A DNA stretch of 64,000 bases. It comes from Steinernema hermaphroditum. Lineage: Eukaryota; Nematoda; Chromadorea; Rhabditida; Steinernematidae. This document shows, piece after piece, positions 35,789 through 48,386 of the stretch (positions are counted from its first letter, which is position 1; every line of letters starts with the position of its first letter). The stretch covers positions 4,922,769-4,986,768 of the forward strand of contig CM059624.1 in the NCBI GenBank assembly GCA_030435675.1, in the 5' to 3' direction. The notes under the pieces are model-generated. The model had not been told where the DNA came from. It searched no databases and was given only the letters and a program-made list of their open reading frames with translations. Made by a program: the position numbers and the translations under genes.

Positions 35789-36562
35789 ACAAGGGAACCT
35801 CGCGAAGTGATACGCGCCGATCGGGCTGCGGTGAGGTGGGACGAATAGAGGGTGGGCTGGGGAGTCAAACGCACATAAACTCAGTGGCCCGAAATTAAGG
35901 CATGTACCCAAAACATGGCCACGAAGTTCCAAAATTCACAGCACTCGATACTAGTACGACCGCAATGGCTGCAAGCGGCATTGCCTGTGTGGTCGAGTGG
36001 TAGTGCTGTCGGTTACCAATACATAGGGGAGTGGTGGTTCGAACCCCTGCGGGGCCAAAATTGTTTATTTATCATCAATCAACTTTTCTCATATGTTTTA
36101 CGCGTTACTTTGGTTATTTTCCCACAGTCTACTTCCCACATACAAAAAAACACGATCATTTCCTTTAGAGCCGGAAATTATCGATATTCATTAATAACGA
36201 TGGACATTAATTCTGTTGTGGTAAAGGTAAAGTAAATCAGAGTAATGCGTAAAACATACGAGAAAAGGTGATTGAAGATAAATTAAAAAGTTTTGGACCC
36301 GCAGGGGTTCGAACCATCACTCCCTTATGTATTGGTAACCACAGCACTACCACTCGACCACACAGACAGTGCCTTTTATAGCCATTGCGGTCGTACTAGT
36401 ATCGAGTGCTGTGAATTTTTGGAACTTCGTGGCCATGTTTTGGGTACATGCCTTAATTTCGGGCCGCTGAGTTTATGTGCGTTTGACTCCCCAGCCCTCC
36501 CTCTATTCGTCCCACCTCACCGCAGCCCGATCGGCGCGTATCACTTCGCGAGGTTCCCTTGT
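35789..36562. mobile_element. foldback element carrying paired tRNA-like Pol III promoters
   Basis: A ~775-bp near-palindrome: 35789-36128 pairs with 36210-36562 about nine positions in ten by eye, leaving ~80 bp at the centre. Each arm carries tRNA-type internal control boxes: an A box TGGTCGAGTGG (35990-36000; complement 36350-36360) and a B box GGTTCGAACC (36036-36045; complement 36306-36315), spaced as in tRNA genes. I could not fold a proper acceptor or T stem, so this is not a functional tRNA. The layout is that of two tRNA-derived SINE-like units joined tail to tail, or a foldback transposon that captured a tRNA-like promoter. Confidence 0.7.
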
Positions 36563-39500
36563 TAGAGTTTAGAATAGTCAGAAGTCATATTCGGTAGTTA
36601 CAGCATGTCTCGTCTCAAAAAAGGCGTTTTGGACAGAAGTTTGAGAGGTCATTTCGGAGAGCATTCATGCATGAGATTAATGGAAAAACGAAAGAAGAAA
36701 CCGACCGGTCTCGCGATTTGAATTTCTGGATGTGCGTCTTCTAGACTTCTGTCTAAGATACCCATATAACAATAGGCATCTCTAAAAATTTTCGGAATCC
36801 ACTTTAGATGTCATAGAAGGTATTTAGATCGGTCGTTCACAGACAACTTCTTGAAGGCAAATTGCAAAATTGCAAGATAGACAGACTATGAAGTGCATTT
36901 TTGCAGGAAGTTTGAGATAGATCGGTGGTGCGTTTTTCTGCACAAAACTTATGAGAAACGTTGTGAGTTATCTTCTTGCACACTTTTATTGTTGCATTGT
37001 TATTCATTAATTGCCCTGTGCTTGAAACCTATGTAATAACTGAAGTTTCCAAATGACTGATCTTTATGCAAGGTCGGCAATGTCCGATCCATCATAACAG
37101 GACATATAATTTAGAAACCAGTCGAAATTTATCAAGAGATCAGCCAAATCCAGTCGTCAGATCAACTTCCTTGTTTGAGTGAGACTTTCCTACAAGACCG
37201 TTTGTTCCACGAGAGACAGATCAGCTTTATCATCTCTTATCCGATCCATTTTTCGCCCAAACGCGGCCATCCAGTACGTGCTCGTGAACAAAACCGTGCA
37301 CTTCCCACCGATGCAACAATGAAAGTACTCAAAAACTTCTTTCCCCCTCTCTTCGATGAGTGCTTTCGACGCCGCCGTTGTTTCTCTGTTCAGAGAAGCG
37401 TGGACTGAACTGTTGACCTTTAAGTAGCGCAGTCGAGCCATGTGTACAATGCTACAGATCGTGCAGATTTTTGGTCACTTACTATCGATTTGATGTCTTT
37501 TTATCTGTCTACTATCGCCGGCTATGCGGGATATGCAATAATATTCGCTCCCGATGGCCCTCTCTGCAATGAAAATCTTCAAAAACGACTCTCATCCACT
37601 TCCCATAAGTTTATGGGCCATCGACTAATCGCGATTTTCAACCGAATTCTTGTGTCTTGGACCAAGACTCTCGCTCATTTCTAGATGCTTCAAGTTTCAT
37701 TTGTGTATCGTATTGGGAGCTATTGGATTGAGGCATTGAAAATGTCGATTTTGTCTCAACCCAATACATTCAAGATTGTTATGTAGTTTGATTGGATCGT
37801 GAAAAAATAACATAATTGATCAACTTGTAACTTGCCTTTGTTCCTATCAGAACTTACGGAATCACGTGAACCGCCTTGAGGTTTTTAGGTAACTTACAGT
37901 GTGCGTATGGCGTAGATGCATGCCCACTCAATGATATATGACGTAGTCCAGTCAACGATACGTCTTTCACTTCTCATCCTAGACGGATTTCTGAAAGTTA
38001 ATCAAAAACAACGCCAGAAAGAGGATTATCCGGATATATCCAGATCTTAGATTCACTGTCCGTGGATGTCCACAACGATTTATATCTTTTTCACATCCCT
38101 CTACCCCTGGATTTTTCACTTATTCATTTAAGACAACAGTAATTCTATCGAGGGCAGCAATAAATTTTCGCTTTTCTCAGCCACATGTCCGAAGTAACGA
38201 GTGATCTTCAGCCTATAGGAGGTGGGCGCAGCGCTTGACAACAGAATAAATCACATTGAAGATCGCCTAGAGATCAGAAAAACAAAAGAGAGCGGACAAA
38301 AATCGCGAGATTAAGGAATTGTTTGGAATGTACAATAATTCTTCGACAATTTACGACCACTTAAGGACATTCCAAATACGAACGGCGGATGTTTACAGCA
38401 TCCACTCCTTTACTTCTGTCCTTTCAAATATGTGACCGCACTTCTTAGCAAATATTATGCGGTGAACGGTACTTCGAGCTGTTCACCTCAACCTCTGTAT
38501 TTGGCACTCCTGCACTTCTCAAATTCTTCAAATTCTCCGAAATATTGACTTTAGGCATTGTATAACTGATTAGGTTTCTTGGTCTGTCTGTTGTCCATCC
38601 GTGTGATTCTCCTGTTGCCATCCTTTCTCAAGATCTGTCTCCATATCTACGTGTATTCATGATTTAGAAGTGCCATGAATCCCCTGAGATATCCCTCACC
38701 TCATTCCACATGCCTACCTGATAGAGAGGGATGTTCACCTACTTGAGCCCTAACAGCCCACGCTCAGCTAGAAGATCCAACGTGCAGACTTGGATGCTAA
38801 TTAATCAAGGCCGGGCTAGCAATGCACGGAAGGATAAAAAAGACGACGAGGAAGCGAGTGCTGAATCGTAAAGTCGCCTCTTCGTTTCTTGTTGCAAACG
38901 TCGAGCCTCCAGAACTATCCGTCAGACTTTACACAAACGTCTTGCATTTTACGATTATTGATAAGAGTGTTTTGACATGACACTTGTTCCATCGTCAATT
39001 CAACAAAAAAATGAAGTGTTTAGGTACGTTGATGTGCAAGTGCTCGTTAAGAGTCTTATCACGTGGTTTATGAGGTCCTCGACGGGGTTACTTTGCTTTT
39101 TTCTCGATTTTATTTAATAACATGCAAAGACAACAAAAACACAAAGTCAAACTACGTGTGTATCGACTAGTGACGACAATTTCGTATTTTTTATTTTTTT
39201 TTCATTAGTTTTTAAACAGTTCCATAACAGCTATGACCATTAAATGTTTGCGGCTATAATTAGGGGAGCAAGCCGGTAATAGAACGTCAAAGATTATTAT
39301 TATTTGCATCCACTCTATCTGCATCATCTGTTCCCTCTGGTGACTGCTCACCATGACTCGCGTCGATCATTCCGAAAAATTGTAAATTATGTGTCCATAT
39401 AGCCTCATTCGGGTTTCTCTACTTTGGCTCGGCTCGGAAAACAGTCCCAAAAAGTACATTATTTTCAATTCTTTAGCAATGACCTGCACGAAAGGGTGAG

Positions 39501-39989
39501 AAGTTACCTTCAGCCCCGTTTGGTCCAGTGTACTTCACTGATTACAGCCTTACGCATAATTACAAAATATTTATTCTCTTTCCAACTCGTGAAAGTCGTG
39601 AAGTCATTACAAAGGGAAATAAATTACCTATTGAATGGTACATTAGGTTTTGAACGTAAAGTTAAAAAGAGGCGCAACCCTCCCACGAAAGTTCGGAATG
39701 ATTTATACCAAACATGGTGGAATGCTGACAAACGTTCATCATGCAGAATTTCTTTTAATTTTCTGTTGAATTTTCTGAAATTTCTGAAATCTGAATTTTT
39801 TGTTGACTTTAGTTAAATCAGTTAGAAATGTACATAAACTTATTCAAGACCACTGTCCGTCTAGTCATAGGCAGCGACATCCGAAATCCGAACGAGTCCG
39901 AATCTCGAGTCTGAACTCCGGTCTCGTTTTCGGCATCTCTGGTCACAGGTACAATACGTGACCACTGAAAGACCAAGCCCCTAAAAGTT

Positions 39990-40740
39990 TCGGTACTAGG
40001 ACATTTGCGCCACCGACATTTGCGCCACCGACATTTGCGCCACCGGCATTTGCGCCACAGACATTTGCGCCACAGACATTTACGCCACTTTTCTGGTCTC
40101 ACCACGAAAAGCCTTTTACGAATCCCTTTAATTGATAACTGGAGTAGGAACGGTAAGTCGTGAGCTGTGTTTGATACTTTCTGTGTCTCACCATGTAAGC
40201 TACGACTAGGACATATAAAAATAAACTTAAAAATCGCAAACAAAAATTTGAGTCACATCCTCTGTCTCACAACTATGGCCTGGCATTTATGCACGAGTTT
40301 GAGTTTATAAAATTCAGATCAAATTCTTAATCTTGAATTTCGTGTTTTCGTGCACGCATAAAATCAATAGGTATGAGCCTAAGCCAAGCCTGGATGTTAG
40401 GTCATTAGGCCATGGCCCGCAATATTAAACATCTAGGCATGTTCCTAAGGCAAACCTAGGTCTACGACATGAGCAAAGAAGAGGGCTCGCTTCGCTTGCT
40501 GAAACCTCAGTGACATGCGCTTAGACATTTGAACACAACATGCTCTCCGTCTAAAATTTAAAAGTATTGGGCGTAAAAGGCTTTTCGTGGTGAGATCAGA
40601 AAAGTGGCGCAAATGTCTGTGGCGCAAATGTCTGTGGCGCAAATGTCAGTGGCGCAAATGTCGGTGGCGCAAATGTCAGTGGCGCAAATGTCCGTGGCGC
40701 AAATGTCGGTGGCGCAAATGTCCGAGCACCAAAGTTTCCC
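39990..40740. mobile_element. element with inverted arrays of a 15-bp tandem repeat
   Basis: Six copies of GACATTTGCGCCACC (40000-40089) face eight reverse-complement copies (GGCGCAAATGTCNGT, 40606-40725). The inner flanks also pair (40092-40120 against 40572-40602, both including CGAAAAGCCTTTTACG or its complement), as do short outer flanks near 39990 and 40730. A ~450-bp spacer lies between. This resembles a non-autonomous DNA transposon with subterminal repeats expanded into minisatellites. Because the unit is 15 bp, long pentapeptide-repeat frames arise by chance (WRKCR, MSVAQ, DICAT); they are not genes. Confidence 0.75.
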
Positions 40741-43700
40741 TTTATCGACGGAAATTTTAGAAATTTTTATCAAACTGAGAACAGCAATGCACATGCAGAA
40801 GAATCCTTACAGTTTAGATGAGTTTCCAGCGGTTCCCTTCTGGCCTGTGATTGAGATATTTAAAATGTTAAATTTCGATCTTTGTTGTTTTTGTTTTATT
40901 GTTAGCCGAGAAGCAGCTACAACCACGTATATGGTTTTGTACACAGTAAAATGCCTAGGTGTATAAGTCAGCTGATTTTAGTGAGTTTGAAAAATAACTT
41001 TCCCTTCAAGCTTCAGTTCTCCAACCCTTATATTTATTCCCATATCCACATTCTTGTTTCATACGATTCCCAATGAAGAACACAGTCTTGGTGTTTGCAC
41101 CGGATCACTGGAATATTTGCTTGAAAATTGGTCATACCTATCAAATACGACTTCGAAGAACCAGCCTACGCATGAGAAGGTAACATCTCTCGTTTCGGGC
41201 TTATTGGCTGAGTCACATGCGTCGGCAAACCAACGCCCTCATGCAACTTTTTGCAATTCCTCAGATCTCCCCAAGCAACATTTCCATTCCATTTTGATGA
41301 CGTCCCAACCGCACCATAAACCATCTCGGTTCGCTGCGATCAGACTACAAACCGCACTCTGTTAGCAGTACAATCAAAGACTCCAACCACATAGATACCA
41401 TCAAAAATGCCAAAATCGATCGAAAGAACATTTTTTCGGGCGTTCCTCTCCCTCCGCTGATAGACATTCCGTCGGCTCAGATCAGATTACTATTTCCATC
41501 GGCCTTTTTTTTCTCTCTAAAATCGCCTTAGATGATGCTCCAAAGAGGTCGCTTAGTCATGGCCTCTCCTTCCCCGTCTCCAGCATCTCCGAGGAACGTC
41601 TCCTCGGAGGGAAACGGTCCCTCGAGTTGTTTACGCCTGCGCCGTCTTCTGTTTATGTGCGCGACAGACGATCGCGCGGATCATCCGTCCCCTACAACGT
41701 CGACGTCTCTGGACTCGCCGAGGGCCTTTGTTAGCTCTCGCTGGGCAAATAAGGAGGCGAAACTTTTGAATCACGCCTCCTTCGAACGCCATCCTTATCG
41801 CCGAAATGCCGACCGAAAGGGCGTCGCGCCTTCGCTGCTTATGACACGCGAGCAGGAAGAGTCGCGTTTCATTCTAATCCGCTTCGATTGTTTGACTTCC
41901 ACAGGTCCTGCTTTTAGGTGCTGGAGATTTACTTTTGGACGATAGAAATGCTTTAAGATATAGGATCTAACATTCACTATATTTTTTGTTGAAATTTCTT
42001 TATTTTAAAAAAGTCAAACATTTAAAAAGCATTAAAGCATTCAGTTTTAAAAGTCCTTAAAAATTCGACCTTCTGCAGGCGATCTCAACCTCAGTTCACT
42101 ATGTAGGTCTAGTGAGGTGATTAGTGAGGTTCTCCACGACAGTTTCCTTCCTTTTTGTATTTAGTGTTTGCCATCTTCCATGCTTTTAAGGACAGGCGTT
42201 TCTTCTTGGTATCAAATATAAATACACCCAGCCTCCTTATTTTTAAGCAAACTTTAAATTTCATAATCATATTTCACTCGTGTCGCAGTGGTGAGCTGTC
42301 GCTTTCTGGGCGTCTGGTTGCTCTGACGACAAACCTTATCGCAATTCCGGTTTCCAGAGGGAATTGAGCATTTGATTATTGAAATGAAGTCCATCATTTC
42401 CTCTAGATTCCCGATGATTACCTTTCAAATCTGGCCTCAGTTTGAGTTGGTATTGAGAGCAAATAGGTATCCAGACTTGTTGAGATCAAGAAGTGCTGCA
42501 GCTTCGTGAGTTATTGATCGGATTTTTGATGAAACAGACGCTTTAGTCCCTAATCCCTGATAACGACTTTTTGTAGCATTATCAATCTGTAGGCGAGCCC
42601 AACGACCAAAGTTCTACTATCAGCGTTTTATCACTTTGGTGGTCGGTTTTGTTGCGTGATTGAAGTTCGGAGAATCAGGGATAAACGCCGTATTTAATCA
42701 GTATTTTCACGTATCTTTTTTCCTGAAAATTCCTAGGTATGTGTTCTAAACGGGACCTACGTGCTTCCCTGGATGCTGGATCTAATGCCCCCGTAGGGCT
42801 ACGAAGGCTAAAGTCTAAAAGGAAATCGTGCGTTTCTCGTAAGCTATCTTCGACTATGTGCTCCAACTTTAAGCCTACGTGCAGCTTCGATGCCTGGGAC
42901 AAAAAAAAAACGAATTTAGCCCCACTTCGATCCTCTCCTTTCTGCTATCAAAGTTCAGATAAGGCTTAAGGCCGGCTTGAACTTAGAAAAATACCAAACT
43001 TCAACATTATTTGAGATTCACGACCATAATTCACCAAGAGATCGTGTGCAAAACGCGCCATCAGGACCCCCTATGAGATAAAGAAATTTGCGTCGTCTGC
43101 ACAAACTCAAAATCGCCACATTTTTCCCACGTCCGTTTCCATGTTCCACAGCACACCCACGGCGATTAATGCGCCATTGTGATCACAACTCTAAGGAATG
43201 TGATCACTTCGGAAACGGTAAAAGCCAGAACGAATCTGTTACAGTATGATCAGTGCCATTTTCTAAAAACGGCACTTTTCGACAGCAGTAAGATAGCTAA
43301 ATAATTACGCGAAAATAGGAAACAGCGACGATAAGCGCTCGTTCTCCTCGGGCCAAGAGAAACTGTGTCGATTCAACGTGCTCTAATGGCGTCGTAAAAT
43401 CCCGATCTGTCAATTTATGTTTTTGTTTCCAAAGCGATAAGGATTTCGTCGTTTTTTCTCCCTCTCGGCGCCTCCTCCTCCCCTCGGCTACCTGAAACTA
43501 ATTACCTCTCGTGTTAATTAGCTTCTCGTCAGCCGATAGGCGGCGACCCGGCAGGACTGCACTTGATTTAGAGATGCCGTTCGCTTATCAGCGGACCCTC
43601 GGCGACGCAAAAAGGGGACGCGTCATTGTTTCCACAGAAGCGGGTCCTATCAGCTTCTCTTCGAGAGCTAATGGCACTCGCTGGCTCGCTACCGGCAGGC

Positions 43701-44477
43701 GTGCTCTATCGGGCCTTGTTGCTCTAGCGTAATGGCTTTATCAACGCTTTAAACTCGGAGCGCGTCCCTGTGGACGTGGAAAGAGAGGAAGGGTGCAGAG
43801 CGTCCTTTCTGTACTCTTTGGGCACCTTTCTGGCGATTGTTTTTACTTCAACCTCTAATATGAATAGTGTCTGTAGATGAAACGTTATTGTAAGCAGTGT
43901 CAAAAGCTAGTTCTTGGCCTGTTTTTGCGGGCCGAGTGTCCCCCAGGTTGGTTCAGTTTTCATAAACACAGTTTCTTTCTATGCACTTATTTGCTAAACA
44001 GCATAAACTTTTGTTCAATTAGACACATTATCTTCTTATCATGATCACTTTCGTCGTTTTTATAGGTCATAAAGCCACGTATATGGACTAATGTATATGG
44101 AAACGTTGAATATCACGAATTGGTGCACTCTGACCTCAACTTTGGGCTCAACTTATGGCCCAAGATGCCCCTCAGAAATATAGAATACCTGGAAATCTGA
44201 GAATATCCATGGAAGAAAACACCGTGTTATTCGTTTCAGAAACTCCACTGTCGTCACTTCTAGCTATACCGTAAAATACAGTTATGATAGTAGCGAATTA
44301 TGCCTAGCATTAACCTCACGCTGGCGATAGTATGGAACCCATACGACATGAGATTTGGGCTACAAGTATGCTTCAATTACAGTTCTGCGATGATTTATTT
44401 TATTTCACCCGCGCATTGTCGTCATGATCTCCTTTCTTGTCCACTGACTTCTCCATTCCAGTCAGGAGCCTCCCACA

Positions 44478-47400
44478 ATGCTCCACTACCAGCAGCAACT
44501 CGGCTTCGAGCGGCGCTCGCCCTCCGGCGAGTTCGACGCGCCGTCGCCGTCGCCCACGAGGACGACGATCCGCCAGGCGATGTCCCCCGGCCTCTCGCAG
44601 CGAGGCACCTTCGCGCGCTTCAGCTCCTCGACTCCGCCCGCCGAAACGCACTCGAGCACCACTCAAAACGAACATTTTACTTATTCCCCGAGTCCGATGA
44701 ACAAGAGCGCTCCCGAGGAGATTCCACCGCACACTCCTACTTGTGACTACACGCAGCCCGAGGAGGAGTGGTACCACGAGGGACTCTTGGACCCTATCTG
44801 GGAGCAGCAGCAGAAAAAGGTAACGATTTGAGGATTGTTGTTCCTGTTTGGAACTCATTATCTTTAGAAACTGGAAATTTCCAGGATCGAGGATCCGGTT
44901 TTAGAAGTGTTTTCAGTGTGGCGTGGAGGGAGATTCCAAAGTGGCGAAGATTTTGCCATCTTTTTTGGGTCTTTTTCGATTTTTCTGCGTTTTAAACTAA
45001 TTCGCAAAAAGGCGTTCAGTGTGATAATGGATCGACGGGAGGGAAAATAGGAATTTTGAACCAGATGATTAACATGACATCGTGATTTGGCCATCCATAG
45101 CTTGACATTGCAAGTGGTAATACCGTAATCTGTGGATATACATACTAGGGTTTACCATGATGTCTACATTGTCACATGTATGACTGGTCTCAGAAATATT
45201 CGCCAACCTAACTCCATTCTTTTTTTGCAGACGTTCACAGCATGGTGCAACAGTCACCTTCGCAAAGTGGAAACGTCGATCGACGTGATCGAGGAGGACT
45301 TTCGCGACGGTGGGTCCCCTCGAGTTCTCGCCGAGTAAACAAACACTCTCTGCAGGCCTGAAACTGATGTTGCTGCTCGAAGTGATCTCCGGCGAGCCGC
45401 TGGAGGCGCCAGAACGTGGCCGCATGATCATCCACAAAGTGGCCAACATCAACAAAGCGCTGTCGTTCATCGAGTCGAAGGGCGTCAAGCTCGTCTGCAT
45501 CGGGGCTAAGGGTACGATGGCTAGGGTCAGGGGGAGTGTGTCATGCCTGAAGTTTAGAAATAGCAGATGGAAATGTGAAGATCACTCTTGGTCTCATCTG
45601 GATGGTTATTCTCAGGTTCGCCATTCAGGAGATCAGCGTCGGAGGTCAGTCGATTTATTAAGCGTAGAGATATAATATACATCCTAATGACTAAAGAAAA
45701 CAAAACCACAATAGAACAGATTTTGAAAGAGGTCATAAAAGCTCCTCATAAACCATTTAAATCACATTTTCGAGATCGGCACATTCCACACGTCTAACCA
45801 CAAAATCGATCCGTCGGACTTTTTGCAAGCACATTCATATTGCACATTCCACAGACATGACCACGGTGTCTATTTTTAGAGTTATCAGCGAAGGACGGAC
45901 TGCTGCTGTGGTGCCAGCGGAAGACGGCCTCTTATCACAACGTCTCCATCCAGGACTTCCACAACAGCTGGCGCGATGGGCTCGCCTTCTGCGCGCTCAT
46001 CCACCGCCACAGGCCCGACCTCCTCAACTACAACGCCCTCAGCCGCGACGACCCCCTCCACAATCTGAACCTCGCCTTCGACATCGCCGAGAAGTACCTC
46101 GACATCCCGAGGATGCTCGATCCCGAGCTGATGGTGCACTCACCCGACGAGCGGGCGACGATGACTTACGTGAGCAGCTACTACCACTACTTCCTGGGCA
46201 TGCATAAGGCCGAGACGGCGGCCAATCGAATCTGCCGGGTCCTCAACGTGAACAGGGAGAACGAGCAGTTCATGGAGGACTACGATACCATGGCCAGCGA
46301 ATTGGTGGCGTGGATCCGTCGCTGGCAGCCATGGCTCGAGAATCGTCCCGAAAACGACACTTTGGCCATTGTGAAGAGCAAGCTTAACCAGTTCCGCCAC
46401 TACAGAAGGGAAGAGAAGCCTCCGAGGATCGCCGAAAAGGGCCAGCTGGAGACCCTCTTCAACACCCTCCAGACGAAGCTCCGCCTCAGCAATCGGCCGG
46501 CGTTTTTGCCTAAAGAGGGACATCTCATCAAGGACATCAACTACGCGTGGGAGGACCTGGAGCATGCCGAAACCGGCTTCGAGGAGTGGGTTCTGGCGGA
46601 GATCAAGAGACTCGAGACGCTCGAGCATCTGGCGGAGAAGTTCCGTAGGAAGTGCGCCACACACGAAGAATGGGCCAGGGGAAAGGTGGAGATGCTGCAG
46701 TCGGAGGACTGGCGCACCGCAAGAGTCGATGGAATCAAGGTGGGTGAGAGGGAAGATCGGGTTTCTCATGAGATGTTGAATGAGGTGTTCACCTTCCTCC
46801 TTTTCAGGCCCTCAAGAAGCGTCACGAGGCGTTCGAGAGCGATCTCGGCTCCCATCAGGACCGCGTCGAGCAGATCGCCGCCATCGCCAAGGAACTGACG
46901 AACCTTCGCTACCCAGAGATAGGCCCGATCCAGGCGACGTGCAATTCCATCTGCCAACAGTGGGATCAGATTGGCATGGAGGCCGAAGAGAGGCACCACC
47001 GTCTCGACGAAATGGAACGCGTCGCCGAGCGGCTCGACGGTCTCCACCTGGACTTCGCCAAGCAGGCGGCACCTTTCAGCAACTGGCTGGACGGAGCGCG
47101 CGAGGATCTAGCCGACATCGTCCTTGTCCACAAGATGTCGGAGGTGGAGGAGCTTCTGAAGGCGCATGAACAGTTCAAGGCGACGATCGCCGGCGCCGGA
47201 CACCAGTACCAGGCGCTGCAGGCGCTTGAAAACGAGCTGGCGCATCTGGTGGAGAAGCACCACCTGAACGCGGAACTGAAGTCGAACCCCTACACGGACA
47301 TCTCGATGGCCGACGTGGCCAGAAAGTGGACCGACGTGAAGGCGCTCACCCCGAAAAGAGACCACAAGTTGCAGGAGGAGTACAACAGGCAGCGAAGTAG

Positions 47401-48386
47401 GGTTTAAAGAGACGACGAGCCGACCTAAATCCATCCTCTTGTAGACAACGAACGCCTCACAAAGCTCTTCGCGGAGAAGGCGAACGTCGTGGCGCCGTGG
47501 CTGGAACAGCACCTGGACCGCGTCGTCGCCATCGGCCTCTCCCCCGCCGGAAGCCTTGAAAGCGCCGTTCGCGACCTCCGACAGATTCAGACGGACGCGC
47601 ACAACTTCAAGTCGTCGCTGGACGAGATCGAACGCATCAACCAGGAGATGCAGGAGAACTACGTGTACGAGCACAAGGGAACGCGATTCTCGATGGAGAC
47701 CCTTCGCGTCGGCTACGAGACGCTTCTGACGTCGATCAACAAGACGATCAGTGAGATCGAGAACCAGGTGGGTACAGCGATATCGTCTGCATCTAATGAA
47801 TCATTAGATCTTGATGAGGGACTCGAAGGGAATTAAGGAAGAGCAGATCAACGAGTACCGCTCATCCTTCAACCACTTCGACAAGGACCGTGTTGGACTG
47901 GACGAGGAACAGCTGAAGTCGTGTCTCATCTCCGTCGGCTACAACATCAGAAATGGGCCCGATGGAGATGAGGATATGCACAGAATTCTGAACCTACTGG
48001 ACCCCAACCGATTCGGAAGGGTTCCTTTCGACGCTTTCCTCGATTTCATGACGAGAGAAACGGCGGATATGGATACGGTAGAGCAGATGATCGACTCCTT
48101 TAGGATTCTGGCCGGTGGAAAGGTTAGTACAAGGGATAGGGATGTCCCCAGATGGTTAATCCGATACGATAAGACCAAGAGATAGGGATATGGATAGGTC
48201 CAATGGGATATCTTCACCCACGCAGACACTTATTCAAGCCTTTCCATTCAGGACCACATCACCGTAGAAGAGCTCCGCAACGAACTACCCCCAGAACAGG
48301 CGGAGTACTGTATCAGAAAGATGGACCAATTCCATCTGGCCGACGGCTTCGACTATGTGGCCTTCGCCAAAACTCTCTACAACTAG
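44478..48386 (+). CDS. atn-1: alpha-actinin, upstream paralogue
   Basis: Alpha-actinin cross-links actin filaments as an antiparallel dimer in muscle dense bodies or adhesions. Nine exons join in phase: 44478-44819, 45231-45309, 45356-45511, 45558-45644, 45880-46739, 46808-47396, 47445-47767, 47808-48122 and 48252-48386 (TAG); 2886 bp, 961 residues. A Ser/Thr/Pro-rich extension (1-~100) precedes [20 protein letters not shown]. Then come CH1 ([25 protein letters not shown]), CH2 ([21 protein letters not shown]), four spectrin repeats (~340-810) and EF-hands ([16 protein letters not shown], weak calcium ligands). The C-terminus ends FAKTLYN. The ~860-bp exon 5 fuses what are several exons in the downstream paralogue and encodes only the [14 protein letters not shown] form of the CH2 end. 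A CATTCCAG acceptor 17 bases before the ATG suggests trans-splicing. Confidence 0.95.

Larger units (their letters stand above)
30965..44477. other. 13.5-kb gene-poor tract
   Basis: No gene I can support with confidence. Contents: CpG-rich patches (about 31690-31880, 35260-35620, 41540-41880 and 43500-43800), the tRNA-like foldback element at 35789-36562, a TCTAGACTTCT-family repeat near 36690-36760, the tandem-repeat element at 39990-40740, an AT-rich run at 32760-32830, and a few isolated coding-like patches on the minus strand (34198-34880, 37190-37441, 42675-42895) with no ATG-to-stop model. It may hold distal regulatory sequence or upstream exons of the actinin gene at 44.5 kb. Confidence 0.45.

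Noticed and set aside
35981..36057. A possible tRNA gene
   Set aside because: A and B boxes are intact but the acceptor and T stems do not pair, and the sequence lies inside a near-palindrome repeated in inverse; better read as a tRNA-derived repeat.
39818..40243. 141-codon minus-strand frame with WRKCR pentapeptide repeats
   Set aside because: It is a translation of the 15-bp tandem repeat; both strands and other frames give equally regular peptides.
40604..40966. 120-codon plus-strand frame with MSVAQ repeats
   Set aside because: Same 15-bp repeat array in the opposite orientation; no start or splice context.
41532..41945. 137-codon plus-strand frame in a CpG-rich patch
   Set aside because: Could be an upstream exon, but I found no donor that joins it in phase to the actinin gene and no recognisable motif.
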